A stretch of DNA of 12,804 bases from CAG-791 sp963650385. Lineage in GTDB: Bacteria; Bacillota; Clostridia; Lachnospirales; Lachnospiraceae. The position numbers were made by a program, and so were the translations under genes. Positions 1-7,254 of this stretch are shown one piece after another. The DNA is taken from positions 1-12,804 of the forward strand of contig CAVJLL010000063.1 in assembly GCA_963650385.1 (NCBI GenBank). Direction: 5' to 3'. Positions within the stretch are counted from its first letter, which is position 1. The number at the start of each line of letters is the position of its first letter. The notes under the pieces were generated by a model that saw nothing but the letters and a program-made list of their open reading frames with translations, ran no database searches and had not been told where the DNA came from.

Positions 1-137
1 TAACTATGAGTTCGCGTGCGATCTCGGGAAGCGGATTCCCAGAGTATACAAATAGAACACGGCGTTTCGTTTCCCACGCCGGATTTGCGCCGCAAAGCAG
101 TAAATTTCACGGCAAATCCGAGTGATCCGCCGGCTGC
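1..137. other. Unassigned stretch at the left edge
   Basis: I see no convincing gene here. Short open frames on both strands lack a ribosome binding site and family resemblance. Besides the hairpins at 61-120 there is a small inverted repeat, GGGAA (27-31) with TTCCC (37-41). The stretch may be the intergenic tail of the leftward SOS operon. Confidence 0.4.
61..120 (-). terminator. Possible weak terminator or overlapping hairpins downstream of the yolD-like gene
   Basis: Two overlapping inverted repeats lie just after the yolD-like stop codon. The first is CGGCGT (61-66) with ACGCCG (76-81); read leftwards it is followed by a moderately T-rich run (about 49-60 on the complement). The second is CGGATTTGC (80-88) with GCAAATCCG (112-120), with a 23-nt loop. 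They share bases 80-81, so they cannot both form completely. Neither has a clean run of T. This is the most likely place for the SOS operon to end, but the call is weak. Confidence 0.3.
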
Positions 138-635
138 CTACAGCAGTTCGATGCGGAGTATATCCTCCAACGCGATGGTTATGCACCTGCCGGAGGGCGT
201 TTCCAGTACAATTGCACGAATATCAGAAGGAAGCTTGCGGATCGTACCGTCTTCAGAGACGTAGGATCCGCCGGCTTTTTTGGTATCCGGAATAAAATAG
301 GTGACACGGATCTGCTGCGTGAAGTGCTGGCTGCGCAGCTGGGCTGCCAGGAGCTGCAGTGTCCGGTTCAGTTCCTCCCGGGCATCCTCATCCAGGTCAA
401 CGCGCCGGGCGGTAAGCCGCGCAGACTCCTTCACAGCATCGTCATAGCCTGTCAGTGCAGCAAAGGGAGCAAATTGGGCGGCACGCTCCGACTGCGGCAT
501 GGGCGGATGTGTTCCGGACCTGTGATGCGGCAGCTGCAGGATGTCCCCATAGGGAAAATCCGCCTGCACGGTGTTCTCTGCCGGATTCCTGTCAGCAGTT
601 CTGCTGTTCATTCCAAAGGAACCTGTATCAGGCAT
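138..635 (-). CDS. YolD-like protein, partner of the Y-family polymerase
   Basis: This 165-residue protein resembles the YolD-like family of Firmicutes, small proteins usually encoded beside UvrX/YqjW-type translesion polymerases. The family hallmark is the segment around residues 46-80, PPMPQSERAAQFAPFAALTG, followed by a charged helix rich in Glu, Asp and Arg. The C-terminal half looks like a small beta-rich domain. The ATG at 633-635 is well supported: GGAGG (complement of 641-645) lies 5 nt upstream, and the start overlaps the polymerase stop in ATGCCTGA, so translation is probably coupled. It is co-transcribed with the polymerase and so should be SOS-induced. The molecular role of the family is poorly defined; a modulator of the polymerase is the usual guess. 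Residues 1-45 are poorly conserved-looking, and a later Met start (residue 9) is possible but less attractive. Confidence 0.85.
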   Translation of the reverse strand: MPDTGSFGMNSRTADRNPAENTVQADFPYGDILQLPHHRSGTHPPMPQSERAAQFAPFAALTGYDDAVKESARLTARRVDLDEDAREELNRTLQLLAAQLRSQHFTQQIRVTYFIPDTKKAGGSYVSEDGTIRKLPSDIRAIVLETPSGRCITIALEDILRIELL

Positions 636-2172
636 GGTGGCCTCCGATCTGTTCGTTTCGCTGTCTGGCAGTGGCGCCGTCCTCCAGATTCATCCCGCGC
701 AGCACCGCGTTTTTTCCGTATTTTTCCTTAATCTTTAATACCGCGTCCTGCAGCTGACGTTCTTTTTTCTCTTCTTCTTTCTGCTGCTCTTTTTTCTGAA
801 ATTCCGCCTCATAATCCGTAAAAAGATCCAGCTGCTGATATTCCTCTTCCCGGATGGCGTCCTCCTCAGCAATTACATTTCCGGCTGTGACATTGATCCG
901 CCGAATCAAAAGTGCAGGATTCACAATCCGGTCAAAAAGAGCGGCTGCGGCCTCCGGAATCAGCCGCGGCGAACGAGTCCAGAGACCCAGCCGGGATGAG
1001 CCGTGGGCCGGTTTGGGGACCGGCTTTCCGTAGCGGTCGGAAACAACGGGACCGCGATAGGAAGAGGCCGGGCTGCCGGAGCTGCATGCATCCAGACTGG
1101 AGGTATCGTAGCCGATGTCCAGGACCAGCTGATCGGTTACCTGATGCCTGGCGGCGAGCTCCAGGGCGAGGTGATCTGCCATTTCCCGCAGCACGAGCCT
1201 GGCCTTATCAAAGGGATAGGGGCAGGACAGCACCTGGCCGGAGCCGGTACTGTGCGCGGCGGGGCGATAGGACTTAATGTCAGTCATGGTGCACGGCTCA
1301 TATCCCCAGGCGTGATCGATGAGGAGCTCTGCGTTGACACCGAACATGCGGTACAAAAGGTCTTCATTGTAGAAATCACCGGCGCAGCCAAGTGAACAGC
1401 GCGCAATGTCGCCCATGGTATATAAGCCAACACCGTGAAGCTTCCGTGTCAGACCTCGCCCGACACGCCAGAAGTCAGTCAGAGGCTGATGCGTCCAGAG
1501 TCGGCGCCGGTAGCTCATCTCATCCAGCTCGGCAATGCGGACGCCGTTTTCGTCGGGGGCGATGTGCTTGGCCTCAATATCCATGGCCACCTTGCATAGG
1601 TACAGGTTCGTACCGATGCCGGCGGTTGCAGTGATGCCGGTTTCCTGCAGCACATCCAGAATCATTTTCATTGCCAGCCCGCGCGGCGTCAGCTGATAGG
1701 TTCGAAGGTACGCTGTGGCGTCGATAAAGACCTCATCGATCGAATACACATGAATATCCTCCGGGGCGATGTAGCGGAGGTAAATCTGATAAATCTGCGT
1801 GCTGATCTGCATGTAGCGCGACATGCGGGGCGGAGCGATGACGTACTCCAGGGAAAGGGAAGGATCTGCCGCCAGAGCTCCAGCATCAAAGGAGCTCCCA
1901 GTCAGACTGCGTCCGGGAGCAAGGCGCTCGCGCTGTTCATTGATCATCCGGACTTTCTGCACCACTTCAAACAGGCGCGGACGGCCGGGGATTCCGTATG
2001 CCTTCAGGGAAGGCGATACAGCCAGACAGATGGTTTTCTCTGTGCGGCTGGCATCGGCGACGACAAGGTGCGTGCGCAAAGGATCCAGTCCCCGGTCCAC
2101 GCATTCGGCAGAAGCGTAGAAGGACTTCAGATCGATGGCAATGTAGGTTTTGTTCACAGCGGCTGCACTCAT
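628..2172 (-). CDS. Y-family translesion DNA polymerase (UmuC/DinB superfamily, UvrX/YqjW type)
   Basis: Error-prone polymerase that copies past damaged DNA. From the chosen ATG (2170-2172) it is 514 residues. The palm motifs are clear: IAIDLKSFYASAEC, with catalytic Asp14 and presumed steric-gate Tyr19, and YSIDEVFIDA with Asp146-Glu147. A helix-hairpin-helix segment (FWRVGRGLTRKLHGVG, about 234-250) and the little-finger domain follow. QLDLF at about 447-451 is a textbook sliding-clamp-binding motif. The tail is a charged coiled stretch followed by KYGKNAVLRGMNLEDGAT, typical of the Clostridia versions. The open frame extends 40 codons upstream to 2292, but that part crosses the promoter and SOS box and has no family resemblance, so it was dropped. 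There is no Shine-Dalgarno before this ATG, which fits a leaderless message. The stop overlaps the yolD-like start by 8 nt. Confidence 0.93.
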   Translation of the reverse strand: MSAAAVNKTYIAIDLKSFYASAECVDRGLDPLRTHLVVADASRTEKTICLAVSPSLKAYGIPGRPRLFEVVQKVRMINEQRERLAPGRSLTGSSFDAGALAADPSLSLEYVIAPPRMSRYMQISTQIYQIYLRYIAPEDIHVYSIDEVFIDATAYLRTYQLTPRGLAMKMILDVLQETGITATAGIGTNLYLCKVAMDIEAKHIAPDENGVRIAELDEMSYRRRLWTHQPLTDFWRVGRGLTRKLHGVGLYTMGDIARCSLGCAGDFYNEDLLYRMFGVNAELLIDHAWGYEPCTMTDIKSYRPAAHSTGSGQVLSCPYPFDKARLVLREMADHLALELAARHQVTDQLVLDIGYDTSSLDACSSGSPASSYRGPVVSDRYGKPVPKPAHGSSRLGLWTRSPRLIPEAAAALFDRIVNPALLIRRINVTAGNVIAEEDAIREEEYQQLDLFTDYEAEFQKKEQQKEEEKKERQLQDAVLKIKEKYGKNAVLRGMNLEDGATARQRNEQIGGHHA

Positions 2173-2178
2173 GGGAAC

Positions 2179-2207
2179 AGTGTAGCAGAACATATGTTCG
2201 AAAGCAA
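2179..2207 (-). promoter_or_regulatory. SOS promoter of the polymerase operon, apparently leaderless
   Basis: Reading leftwards, the -35 is TTGCTT (complement of 2202-2207). A 17-bp spacer follows, then the -10 TACACT (complement of 2179-2184), preceded by TG one base upstream, giving an extended -10. Only six bases (GTTCCC) separate the -10 from the ATG, so the predicted transcription start falls on or next to the start codon. No ribosome binding site would be present on such an mRNA. Confidence 0.7.
2188..2199. promoter_or_regulatory. LexA (DinR) SOS box
   Basis: GAACATATGTTC is a perfect 12-bp palindrome matching the Gram-positive LexA core GAAC-N4-GTTC, with the flanking C on the gene-proximal sense (CGAACATATGTTC). 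It sits wholly inside the 17-bp spacer between the -35 and -10 of the polymerase promoter, so LexA binding would block RNA polymerase directly. Location and target gene agree with SOS control. Confidence 0.9.
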
Positions 2208-2277
2208 GGCTGTATCGAAGGCTTGGACCCTTTGTCTTCGGGTGATACCGGATTGCTGCGCACATTGCGACCCTGGT

Positions 2278-2389
2278 ATCAACAAATTGCACGAAACGAT
2301 GCTAGGTTGAATTAGTAAATACGACAGTTGAAAAAGTTTTTGAATTGGTTTATAAAGTTTACATAGATCAACAAATTACACGAAATAAT
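2278..2389. repeat. 23-bp imperfect direct repeat flanking the operon A promoter
   Basis: Copies lie at 2278-2300 and 2367-2389 and are identical at 20 of 23 positions. Both begin ATCAACAAATT and continue with a purine then CACGAAA. Their starts are 89 bp apart. One copy is upstream of the rightward promoter and the other just downstream of its predicted start, an arrangement that suits paired regulator sites. The binding protein is unknown; the LacI-family protein at 7255-8295 is a candidate. Confidence 0.6.
2328..2356 (+). promoter_or_regulatory. Sigma-A-type promoter of operon A (isomerase-transketolase-kinase-lacI)
   Basis: TTGAAA (2328-2333), a 17-bp spacer, then TATAAA (2351-2356) is close to consensus. 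The start should be near 2363, leaving a leader of about 65 nt before the isomerase ATG. The TTTATAAA palindrome (2349-2356) covers the -10. The elements ACAGTTGAAA and GGTTTAT recur at matching places in the operon B promoter. Confidence 0.75.
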
Positions 2390-2427
2390 AAACGGAAAAG
2401 TTTTACAATGAAAAGAGAAGGAGGGGC

Positions 2428-3831
2428 ATGGGACACATAAAATTAGGCTACGCGCCGACGAGAAGGAGCATATTCAGTGCGCCGGACGCTGTGAAATTCA
2501 GAAACCTCACAGCGGGCAGACTGGCAGAACTTGGGGTTGATTTTGTTGATATCAAAGATATTAACGCAGAGGGACTACTGTACAACGAGGATGATCGGCT
2601 GAAAATTGTTGAAAAGTTTAAAACGGAAGGCGTGGATGGGCTGCTGCTGGCACACTGCAATTTTGGCACCGAGTATGAATGTGCCCGTCTGGCCAAAGAT
2701 CTGGGTGTACCGGTACTTTTGTGGGGGCCTCTGGATGAGCGGCCGGATGAGCAGGGGCGACGGCTTCGCGACACACAGTGCGGCTTATTTGCGACGGGAA
2801 AGGTCCTTCGGCGATTCCGCGTGCCGTTCACTTATCTCACTAACTGCCGGCTTTCCGATCCTGTTTTTGAACGGGGAATACGGGATTTTCTGGCGGTATG
2901 CAATGTAGTGAAAACCTTTCGCAGTATTCGTATTCTGCAGATTGGGCCCAGGCCCTTTGATTTCTGGTCCACCATGTGCAACGAAGGAGAGCTGTTGGAG
3001 AAGTTTGGAATACAGCTTTCACCGATTCCGCTGCCGGAATTGACGGAGGAAGTAAAACGATGCGTTGCGGAGCAGACGCAAGTTCAGAGAACGATGGATT
3101 ATTGCCGGACGCATATGGAAATCAATGTGAGTGAGGAACAGCTGCAGAACATTGCAGGACTTGCAGTAGCAATGGAAAGGCTTGTTCACAGATATCACTG
3201 CAATGCAGGGGCAATTCAGTGCTGGAATGCGCTGCAGGGAGAACTGGGGATTATGCCGTGTGCAGCAAATGCGCTTCTGAATGAGAAGGGAATACCGATG
3301 GTCTGTGAGACGGATATTCACGGTGCAGTTACTGCATTGATGGCGGAGGCTGCAGCGAATGATGGAACCAGGGGATTTTTTGCGGACTGGACGATACGGC
3401 ATCCGGACATTGAGAACGGGGAGCTTCTGCAGCATTGCGGTCCGTGGCCGATTTCGGTTGCAGCTCAAAAGCCCTGCATTACCTATCCGCTTGCATTCGA
3501 TTATCCGGGAGCTGTCACGGCCGAAGCTCGGCACGGAGAGGTGACACTGGCACGCTTTGACGGAGACAACGGAGAATACAGCCTGCTCCTGGGAAATGCC
3601 AGAGGCGTGGATGGACCGAAGGGAATGGGCACCTATTTATGGGTGGAGGTAGACAACATCAAGCGCCTGGAGGCCAAGATCGTGGAAGGACCATACATCC
3701 ATCACTGCGTTGGAATACACAAGAATGTGGTGCCGGTCCTGTATGAAGCGTGCAAATACATAGGCATTAAGCCGGATCTGTATGATCCGGTGGAAGAGGA
3801 CGTGAAGGCATATTTGAGGGGGGAACGATGA
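2428..3831 (+). CDS. L-fucose/L-arabinose isomerase-like sugar isomerase
   Basis: Predicted cytoplasmic, metal-dependent aldose-ketose isomerase of the L-fucose-isomerase-like family (COG2407 type), 467 residues. The N-terminal half has alternating strands and helices (VDGLLLAHCNFGTEYE about 69-84, VPVLLWGP about 94-101). The C-terminal half carries the likely metal-binding residues: Glu294 in CETDIHGA, Asp320 in FFADW and His425/His426 in YIHHCVGIHKN. These match the Glu-Asp-His set of the family by pattern, not by alignment. The ATG follows AAGGAGGGG with a short spacer. It is the first gene of operon A; its stop overlaps the next start in ATGA. With a kinase and a split transketolase downstream, it probably makes the ketose that the kinase phosphorylates. 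Substrate is unknown: fucose, D-arabinose, ribose or a branched pentose are all open. No aldolase for fuculose phosphate is present, which argues against ordinary fucose use. Confidence 0.8.
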   Translation: MGHIKLGYAPTRRSIFSAPDAVKFRNLTAGRLAELGVDFVDIKDINAEGLLYNEDDRLKIVEKFKTEGVDGLLLAHCNFGTEYECARLAKDLGVPVLLWGPLDERPDEQGRRLRDTQCGLFATGKVLRRFRVPFTYLTNCRLSDPVFERGIRDFLAVCNVVKTFRSIRILQIGPRPFDFWSTMCNEGELLEKFGIQLSPIPLPELTEEVKRCVAEQTQVQRTMDYCRTHMEINVSEEQLQNIAGLAVAMERLVHRYHCNAGAIQCWNALQGELGIMPCAANALLNEKGIPMVCETDIHGAVTALMAEAAANDGTRGFFADWTIRHPDIENGELLQHCGPWPISVAAQKPCITYPLAFDYPGAVTAEARHGEVTLARFDGDNGEYSLLLGNARGVDGPKGMGTYLWVEVDNIKRLEAKIVEGPYIHHCVGIHKNVVPVLYEACKYIGIKPDLYDPVEEDVKAYLRGER

Positions 3832-4655
3832 GTAATCTGAAGGCGAAGGCCTATGACCTGAGAAAGGATGCAGTTGACATCATTATGGCGGGCGGCGGCG
3901 GCCACATCGGCGGTGATATGTCAGTGATGGAAGTACTGACAGATTTGTATTTCCGCCAGATGAATGTGTCGCCGGAAAATGCAGAGGATCCGAATCGGGA
4001 TTATTTTATCCTGAGCAAGGGGCATTCCATGGAGGCATATTATGCCGTTTTGTGCGCGAAAGGATTTTTGGATCTGGAGGAGGTAAAGGCCGGATTTTCC
4101 AAATTTGGTTCACCTTATATCGGGCATCCCCACAATACGCTTCCCGGAATTGAGATGAATTCCGGATCGCTGGGGCATGGACTTCCGGTGGCGGTCGGAA
4201 TGGCACTTGCCTGCAGAAAGGATGGCAGAAAAAGCCGGGTTTATGTAGTGACAGGGGACGGAGAAATGGCGGAAGGCTCCAACTGGGAGGCTTTCATGTC
4301 CGGCGCAATGTTTGGTTTGGACAACCTATGCTGTGTCATCGATCGAAATCATCTGCAGATTTCCGGCGATACCGAATCTGTGATGGCGCTGGATACACTG
4401 GCTGACAAAGCGGCGGCTTTTAACTGGAATGTCATTGTCGTTAAAGACGGCAATGATCTGGACGAAGTGGATGCAGCCTTTGAGGCGGCCAGAAGGTGTA
4501 AGGGGAAGCCGACCTGCATCATTGCCAATACAGTAAAAGGGAAAGGCTCGCCTGTTATGGAAAATAAGGCCGCCTGGCACCATAAACTGCCGTCGGAGGA
4601 AGAGCTGAAGCAGATTTACAAGGATCTTCAGGAACAGAAGGAGGCATTGCGGTGA
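3828..4655 (+). CDS. Transketolase, N-terminal (thiamine pyrophosphate) subunit
   Basis: At 275 residues it has the length of the N-terminal half of a two-gene transketolase. Motifs are intact: GGGGHIGGDMS (His26), FILSKGHS (60-67), SGSLGHGLPVAVGMAL (His117), and the diphosphate/magnesium site GDGEMAEGSNWEA (143-155) closed by DRNHLQISG with Asn174. The ATG overlaps the isomerase stop (ATGA) and a GAGGGGGG run serves as ribosome binding site. The 3' end overlaps the C-terminal subunit by 4 nt, so the two should be made in equal amounts. It would transfer two-carbon ketol units from a ketose phosphate to an aldose phosphate. As an operon member with a sugar isomerase and kinase it is likely pathway-dedicated, as in the D-apulose 4-phosphate transketolases, rather than the housekeeping enzyme; substrate range cannot be read here. 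Confidence 0.92.
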   Translation: MSNLKAKAYDLRKDAVDIIMAGGGGHIGGDMSVMEVLTDLYFRQMNVSPENAEDPNRDYFILSKGHSMEAYYAVLCAKGFLDLEEVKAGFSKFGSPYIGHPHNTLPGIEMNSGSLGHGLPVAVGMALACRKDGRKSRVYVVTGDGEMAEGSNWEAFMSGAMFGLDNLCCVIDRNHLQISGDTESVMALDTLADKAAAFNWNVIVVKDGNDLDEVDAAFEAARRCKGKPTCIIANTVKGKGSPVMENKAAWHHKLPSEEELKQIYKDLQEQKEALR

Positions 4656-5593
4656 ATAAGATTCCCAACAGAAAAGTGATCTGTGATGTTCTGATGGAGC
4701 ATGCAGAAACAGACAAAGATATTATGGTTTTGTGCAGTGATTCAAGAGGATCGGCATCTCTGTCACCTTTTTTTGAGGCGTATCCGGAACAGTCTGTGGA
4801 AATCGGTATTGCAGAGCAGGATCTGGTGGGTGTGGCAGCGGGCCTTGCCAAGTGCGGAAAGAAAGCATATGCGGCCTCCCCGGCAAGCTTTTTATCAACC
4901 AGAAGCTATGAACAGGCAAAGGTGGACTGTGCGTATTCCGATACAAATGTAAAACTGATCGGCATTTCCGGCGGGATCAGCTACGGGGCGCTTGGAATGA
5001 GCCATCATTCGGCACAGGATATTGCGGCAATGTCTGCAATTCCGAACATGCGGGTGTATCTGCCGAGCGACCGGCACCAGACGAGATGCCTGATGGAGGC
5101 ACTTCTTCGGGATAAAAAATGTGCATATATCCGCGTGGGGCGCAACCCGGTAGAGGATGTGTATGAAGAAGAAAACTGTCCGTTTGAAATGGATAAAGCG
5201 ACCGTGCTCCGGGAAGGCAGCGATGCTGTGATCATAGCCTGCGGAGAGATGGTGCGCCCTGCAAAAGAGGCTGCAGAGATTCTGGAAAAGGAAGGAATCT
5301 GTGCAGGGGTCATTGATATGTACTGTTTGAAGCCGCTGGACAAAGAGGCGGTTGTAAAAGCGGCCGAAAGCACCGATCTGGTTGTCACTGCAGAAGAGCA
5401 TTCTCCGTTTGGAGGGCTGACATCCATGGTGGCACAGGTGATCGGTGAATGCTGCCCGAAAAAGGTGATTGGAATTTCTCTTCCGGATGAGCCGGTTATA
5501 ACGGGAACGTCAGCAGAAGTGTTTAGGTACTATGGAATGACCGGGGAAGGAATTGCGGCAAGAATAAGAAAAGAGCTTGGCAAAGGAGAATAA
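4652..5593 (+). CDS. Transketolase, C-terminal subunit
   Basis: At 313 residues it is the C-terminal half of the split transketolase: a pyrimidine-binding domain with the catalytic Glu55 in VEIGIAEQDLVGVAAGLA, the segment SFLSTRSYEQAKVDCAY (about 79-95), SHHSAQDIAAM, then the transketolase C-terminal domain from about residue 190 (SDAVIIACGEM, VIDMYCLKPLD, VVTAEEHS). The start is GTG, set by the GTGA overlap with the preceding stop and by AAGGAGG 7 nt upstream. The Glu and His motifs are intact, so the heterodimer should be active. In most transketolases the second position after the catalytic Glu-Gln is Asn or Asp; here it is Asp (AEQD). Followed by a 122-nt gap with strong hairpins before the kinase. 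Confidence 0.92.
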   Translation: MNKIPNRKVICDVLMEHAETDKDIMVLCSDSRGSASLSPFFEAYPEQSVEIGIAEQDLVGVAAGLAKCGKKAYAASPASFLSTRSYEQAKVDCAYSDTNVKLIGISGGISYGALGMSHHSAQDIAAMSAIPNMRVYLPSDRHQTRCLMEALLRDKKCAYIRVGRNPVEDVYEEENCPFEMDKATVLREGSDAVIIACGEMVRPAKEAAEILEKEGICAGVIDMYCLKPLDKEAVVKAAESTDLVVTAEEHSPFGGLTSMVAQVIGECCPKKVIGISLPDEPVITGTSAEVFRYYGMTGEGIAARIRKELGKGE

Positions 5594-5628
5594 GAACCGG
5601 AAAAGGAATTAAAAAGTCATTTCTGAAG

Positions 5629-5685
5629 GCCCGGACTGCACAGATCAGCATTGCAGTCCGGGCTGTTTAAGATTGCGGACTGCAA
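5629..5685 (+). promoter_or_regulatory. Three-arm mutually exclusive hairpins between transketolase and kinase (possible attenuator)
   Basis: Arm A GCCCGGACTGCA (5629-5640) pairs perfectly with arm B TGCAGTCCGGGC (5652-5663): a 12-bp, GC-rich stem with an 11-nt loop, followed by the weak U-run TGTTTAAG. Arm B also pairs with arm C: TTGCAGTCCG (5651-5660) with CGGACTGCAA (5676-5685), a 10-bp stem with a 15-nt loop. A:B and B:C cannot coexist. The first hairpin could be a partial terminator or an RNA-stability block that lowers kinase and lacI expression, and the second its competitor. Pairing is seen directly; function is inference. Confidence 0.6.
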
Positions 5686-5715
5686 ACGAATAAGACGGGA
5701 AAGCTGAGGAATCAT

Positions 5716-7221
5716 ATGGTAAAATACGTGTTGGCTATCGATCAGAGCACGCAGGGGACAAAGGGACTTTTGTTTGATGAAACAGGGCATCTGACGGCCA
5801 GAAAAGACCGAAGTCACCGACAGCTTGTGAATGAGAAGGGCTGGGTGGAGCACGATCCGGAGGAGATACGGGAGAATACACTGGCGGTTTGCAGGGATGT
5901 GGCAGCAGAAGCGGGGATTCTTCCGGAGCAGATCCGGGCTGTGGGTATCTCCAATCAAAGAGAGACCACATTGATGTGGGATAAGAAAAACGGAGAGCCT
6001 GTCTGCAATGCCATTGTCTGGCAGTGTGCCAGAGCGGCGGAGGTTTGCCGCCGGCATCGGGAGGATGCGGCAATGATTCAGGCCGGAACGGGGCTGCCGC
6101 TGTCGCCGTATTTTCCGGCATCCAAGCTGCAGTGGATGATGGAAAATGTGCAGAAAGCACAGCTTCTGGGGCAGGAACACAGACTTGCGGCGGGTACCAT
6201 CGATACTTGGCTGATATATTCTCTTACAGAAGAACACGCGTTTAAGACGGATTATTCAAATGCGTCCAGGACGCAGCTGTTCAATATTGAAACGCTGCAA
6301 TGGGATGAGCAGCTTCTGAGAATTTTCGGAATTCCGGAGGATGCCATGGCGGAGGTCTGCATGTCAGACTCCGTGTTTGGATACACGAATCTTGGCGGGC
6401 TGCTGCCGGAGGCGGTTCCGATTTGCGGTGTGCTGGGGGACAGCCATGGAGCGCTGTTCGGACAGAACTGCCGAAAACCGGGACAGACGAAGGCAACCTA
6501 CGGGACCGGCTCGTCGGTAATGATGAATACCGGCGAAAAGAGAGTGCAGCCGGGCAATGGACTTGCAGCCTCGCTGGCATGGGGAAGGCACGGCCGGGTT
6601 GAATATGTCCTGGAGGGAAATCTGAATTATACCGGAGCGGTGATCTCATGGCTTAAGGACAATGTGGGATTGATCGCCTGTGCCGGCGAAACCGAGAGCA
6701 TTGCCAGAGGAGCCAATCCGGCGGACAGAACTTATTTTGTTCCGGCATTTACGGGACTTGGGGCACCCTATTGGGCCAGTGAGGCAACCGGCATGCTGAC
6801 GGGAATTACAAGACTCACGGGTAAGAAGGAAATCGTCAGAGCCTGTGTGGACTGCATTGCCTATCAGATTACAGACCTGATACAGCTGATGCGGCAAATG
6901 TCAGGGGAGAGCATCAAAGAGCTTCGGGCCGACGGCGGTCCCACGGGAAATGCGTATCTTATGCAGTTACAGAGCGACATGACGAATGCAGTGGTTTTTG
7001 TGCCGGAAATCCAGGAACTGTCCGGCATGGGAGCTGCATACATGGCGGGGATTTCGGCAGGCGTTTACGAAGAGGAACGGATTTTTGAACAGCTGAGCCG
7101 CAGGGAGTACCATCCGCAGATGGATGCGGTGCAGCGAGAAAACAGATACAGAGGATGGCAGCAGGCGGTTGGCCAGGTGTTAGCGCATGACGGGACGGTC
7201 GGATCATACGGGGCAGATTGA
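5716..7221 (+). CDS. FGGY-family carbohydrate kinase, glycerol-kinase-like with altered substrate pocket
   Basis: ATP-dependent sugar or polyol kinase, 501 residues, the usual glycerol kinase length. Sequence features are strongly GlpK-like: AIDQSTQGTKGLLFD (7-21), GWVEHDPEEI (42-51), GISNQRETT with Arg82-Glu83, GLPLSPYF with Tyr132, GTIDTWLIY, DYSNASRTQLFNI, TYGTGSS (261-267), GLGAPYW and the second ATP-site segment RADGGPTGNAYLMQ. The catalytic base is Asp242. However, the residue after it, Gln in GlpK (GDQQ, contacts glycerol), is Ser here (GDSH), and WQDxR is WQCAR. The backbone is glycerol-kinase-like but the pocket differs, which fits a longer substrate such as the ketose from the operon's isomerase. 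Start ATG has GAGGA 5 nt upstream. The stop is 33 nt before lacI. Could be a glycerol, erythritol or xylulose-type kinase; FGGY assignment is firm, substrate is not. Confidence 0.85.
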   Translation: MVKYVLAIDQSTQGTKGLLFDETGHLTARKDRSHRQLVNEKGWVEHDPEEIRENTLAVCRDVAAEAGILPEQIRAVGISNQRETTLMWDKKNGEPVCNAIVWQCARAAEVCRRHREDAAMIQAGTGLPLSPYFPASKLQWMMENVQKAQLLGQEHRLAAGTIDTWLIYSLTEEHAFKTDYSNASRTQLFNIETLQWDEQLLRIFGIPEDAMAEVCMSDSVFGYTNLGGLLPEAVPICGVLGDSHGALFGQNCRKPGQTKATYGTGSSVMMNTGEKRVQPGNGLAASLAWGRHGRVEYVLEGNLNYTGAVISWLKDNVGLIACAGETESIARGANPADRTYFVPAFTGLGAPYWASEATGMLTGITRLTGKKEIVRACVDCIAYQITDLIQLMRQMSGESIKELRADGGPTGNAYLMQLQSDMTNAVVFVPEIQELSGMGAAYMAGISAGVYEEERIFEQLSRREYHPQMDAVQRENRYRGWQQAVGQVLAHDGTVGSYGAD

Positions 7222-7254
7222 TAAAGAATTCAGGCAGTGGGAGGCGGACTTAAG

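Noticed and set aside
2173..2292. 40-codon upstream extension of the polymerase frame
   Set aside because: It runs through the -35, LexA box and -10, has no ribosome binding site and no resemblance to Y-family N-termini.
2301..2427. Catabolite repression (CcpA cre) site near either promoter
   Set aside because: I looked for TGWAANCGNTNWCA-like sequences at both promoters and found no acceptable match.
2408..2440. 10-codon open frame overlapping the isomerase start
   Set aside because: Could have been a leader peptide, but it lacks a ribosome binding site and its codons are simply the Shine-Dalgarno region of the isomerase.
7237..7254. GTG start six codons upstream of the LacI protein
   Set aside because: Those bases contain the GGGAGG ribosome binding site for the ATG at 7255, and LacI proteins normally begin just before the helix-turn-helix.
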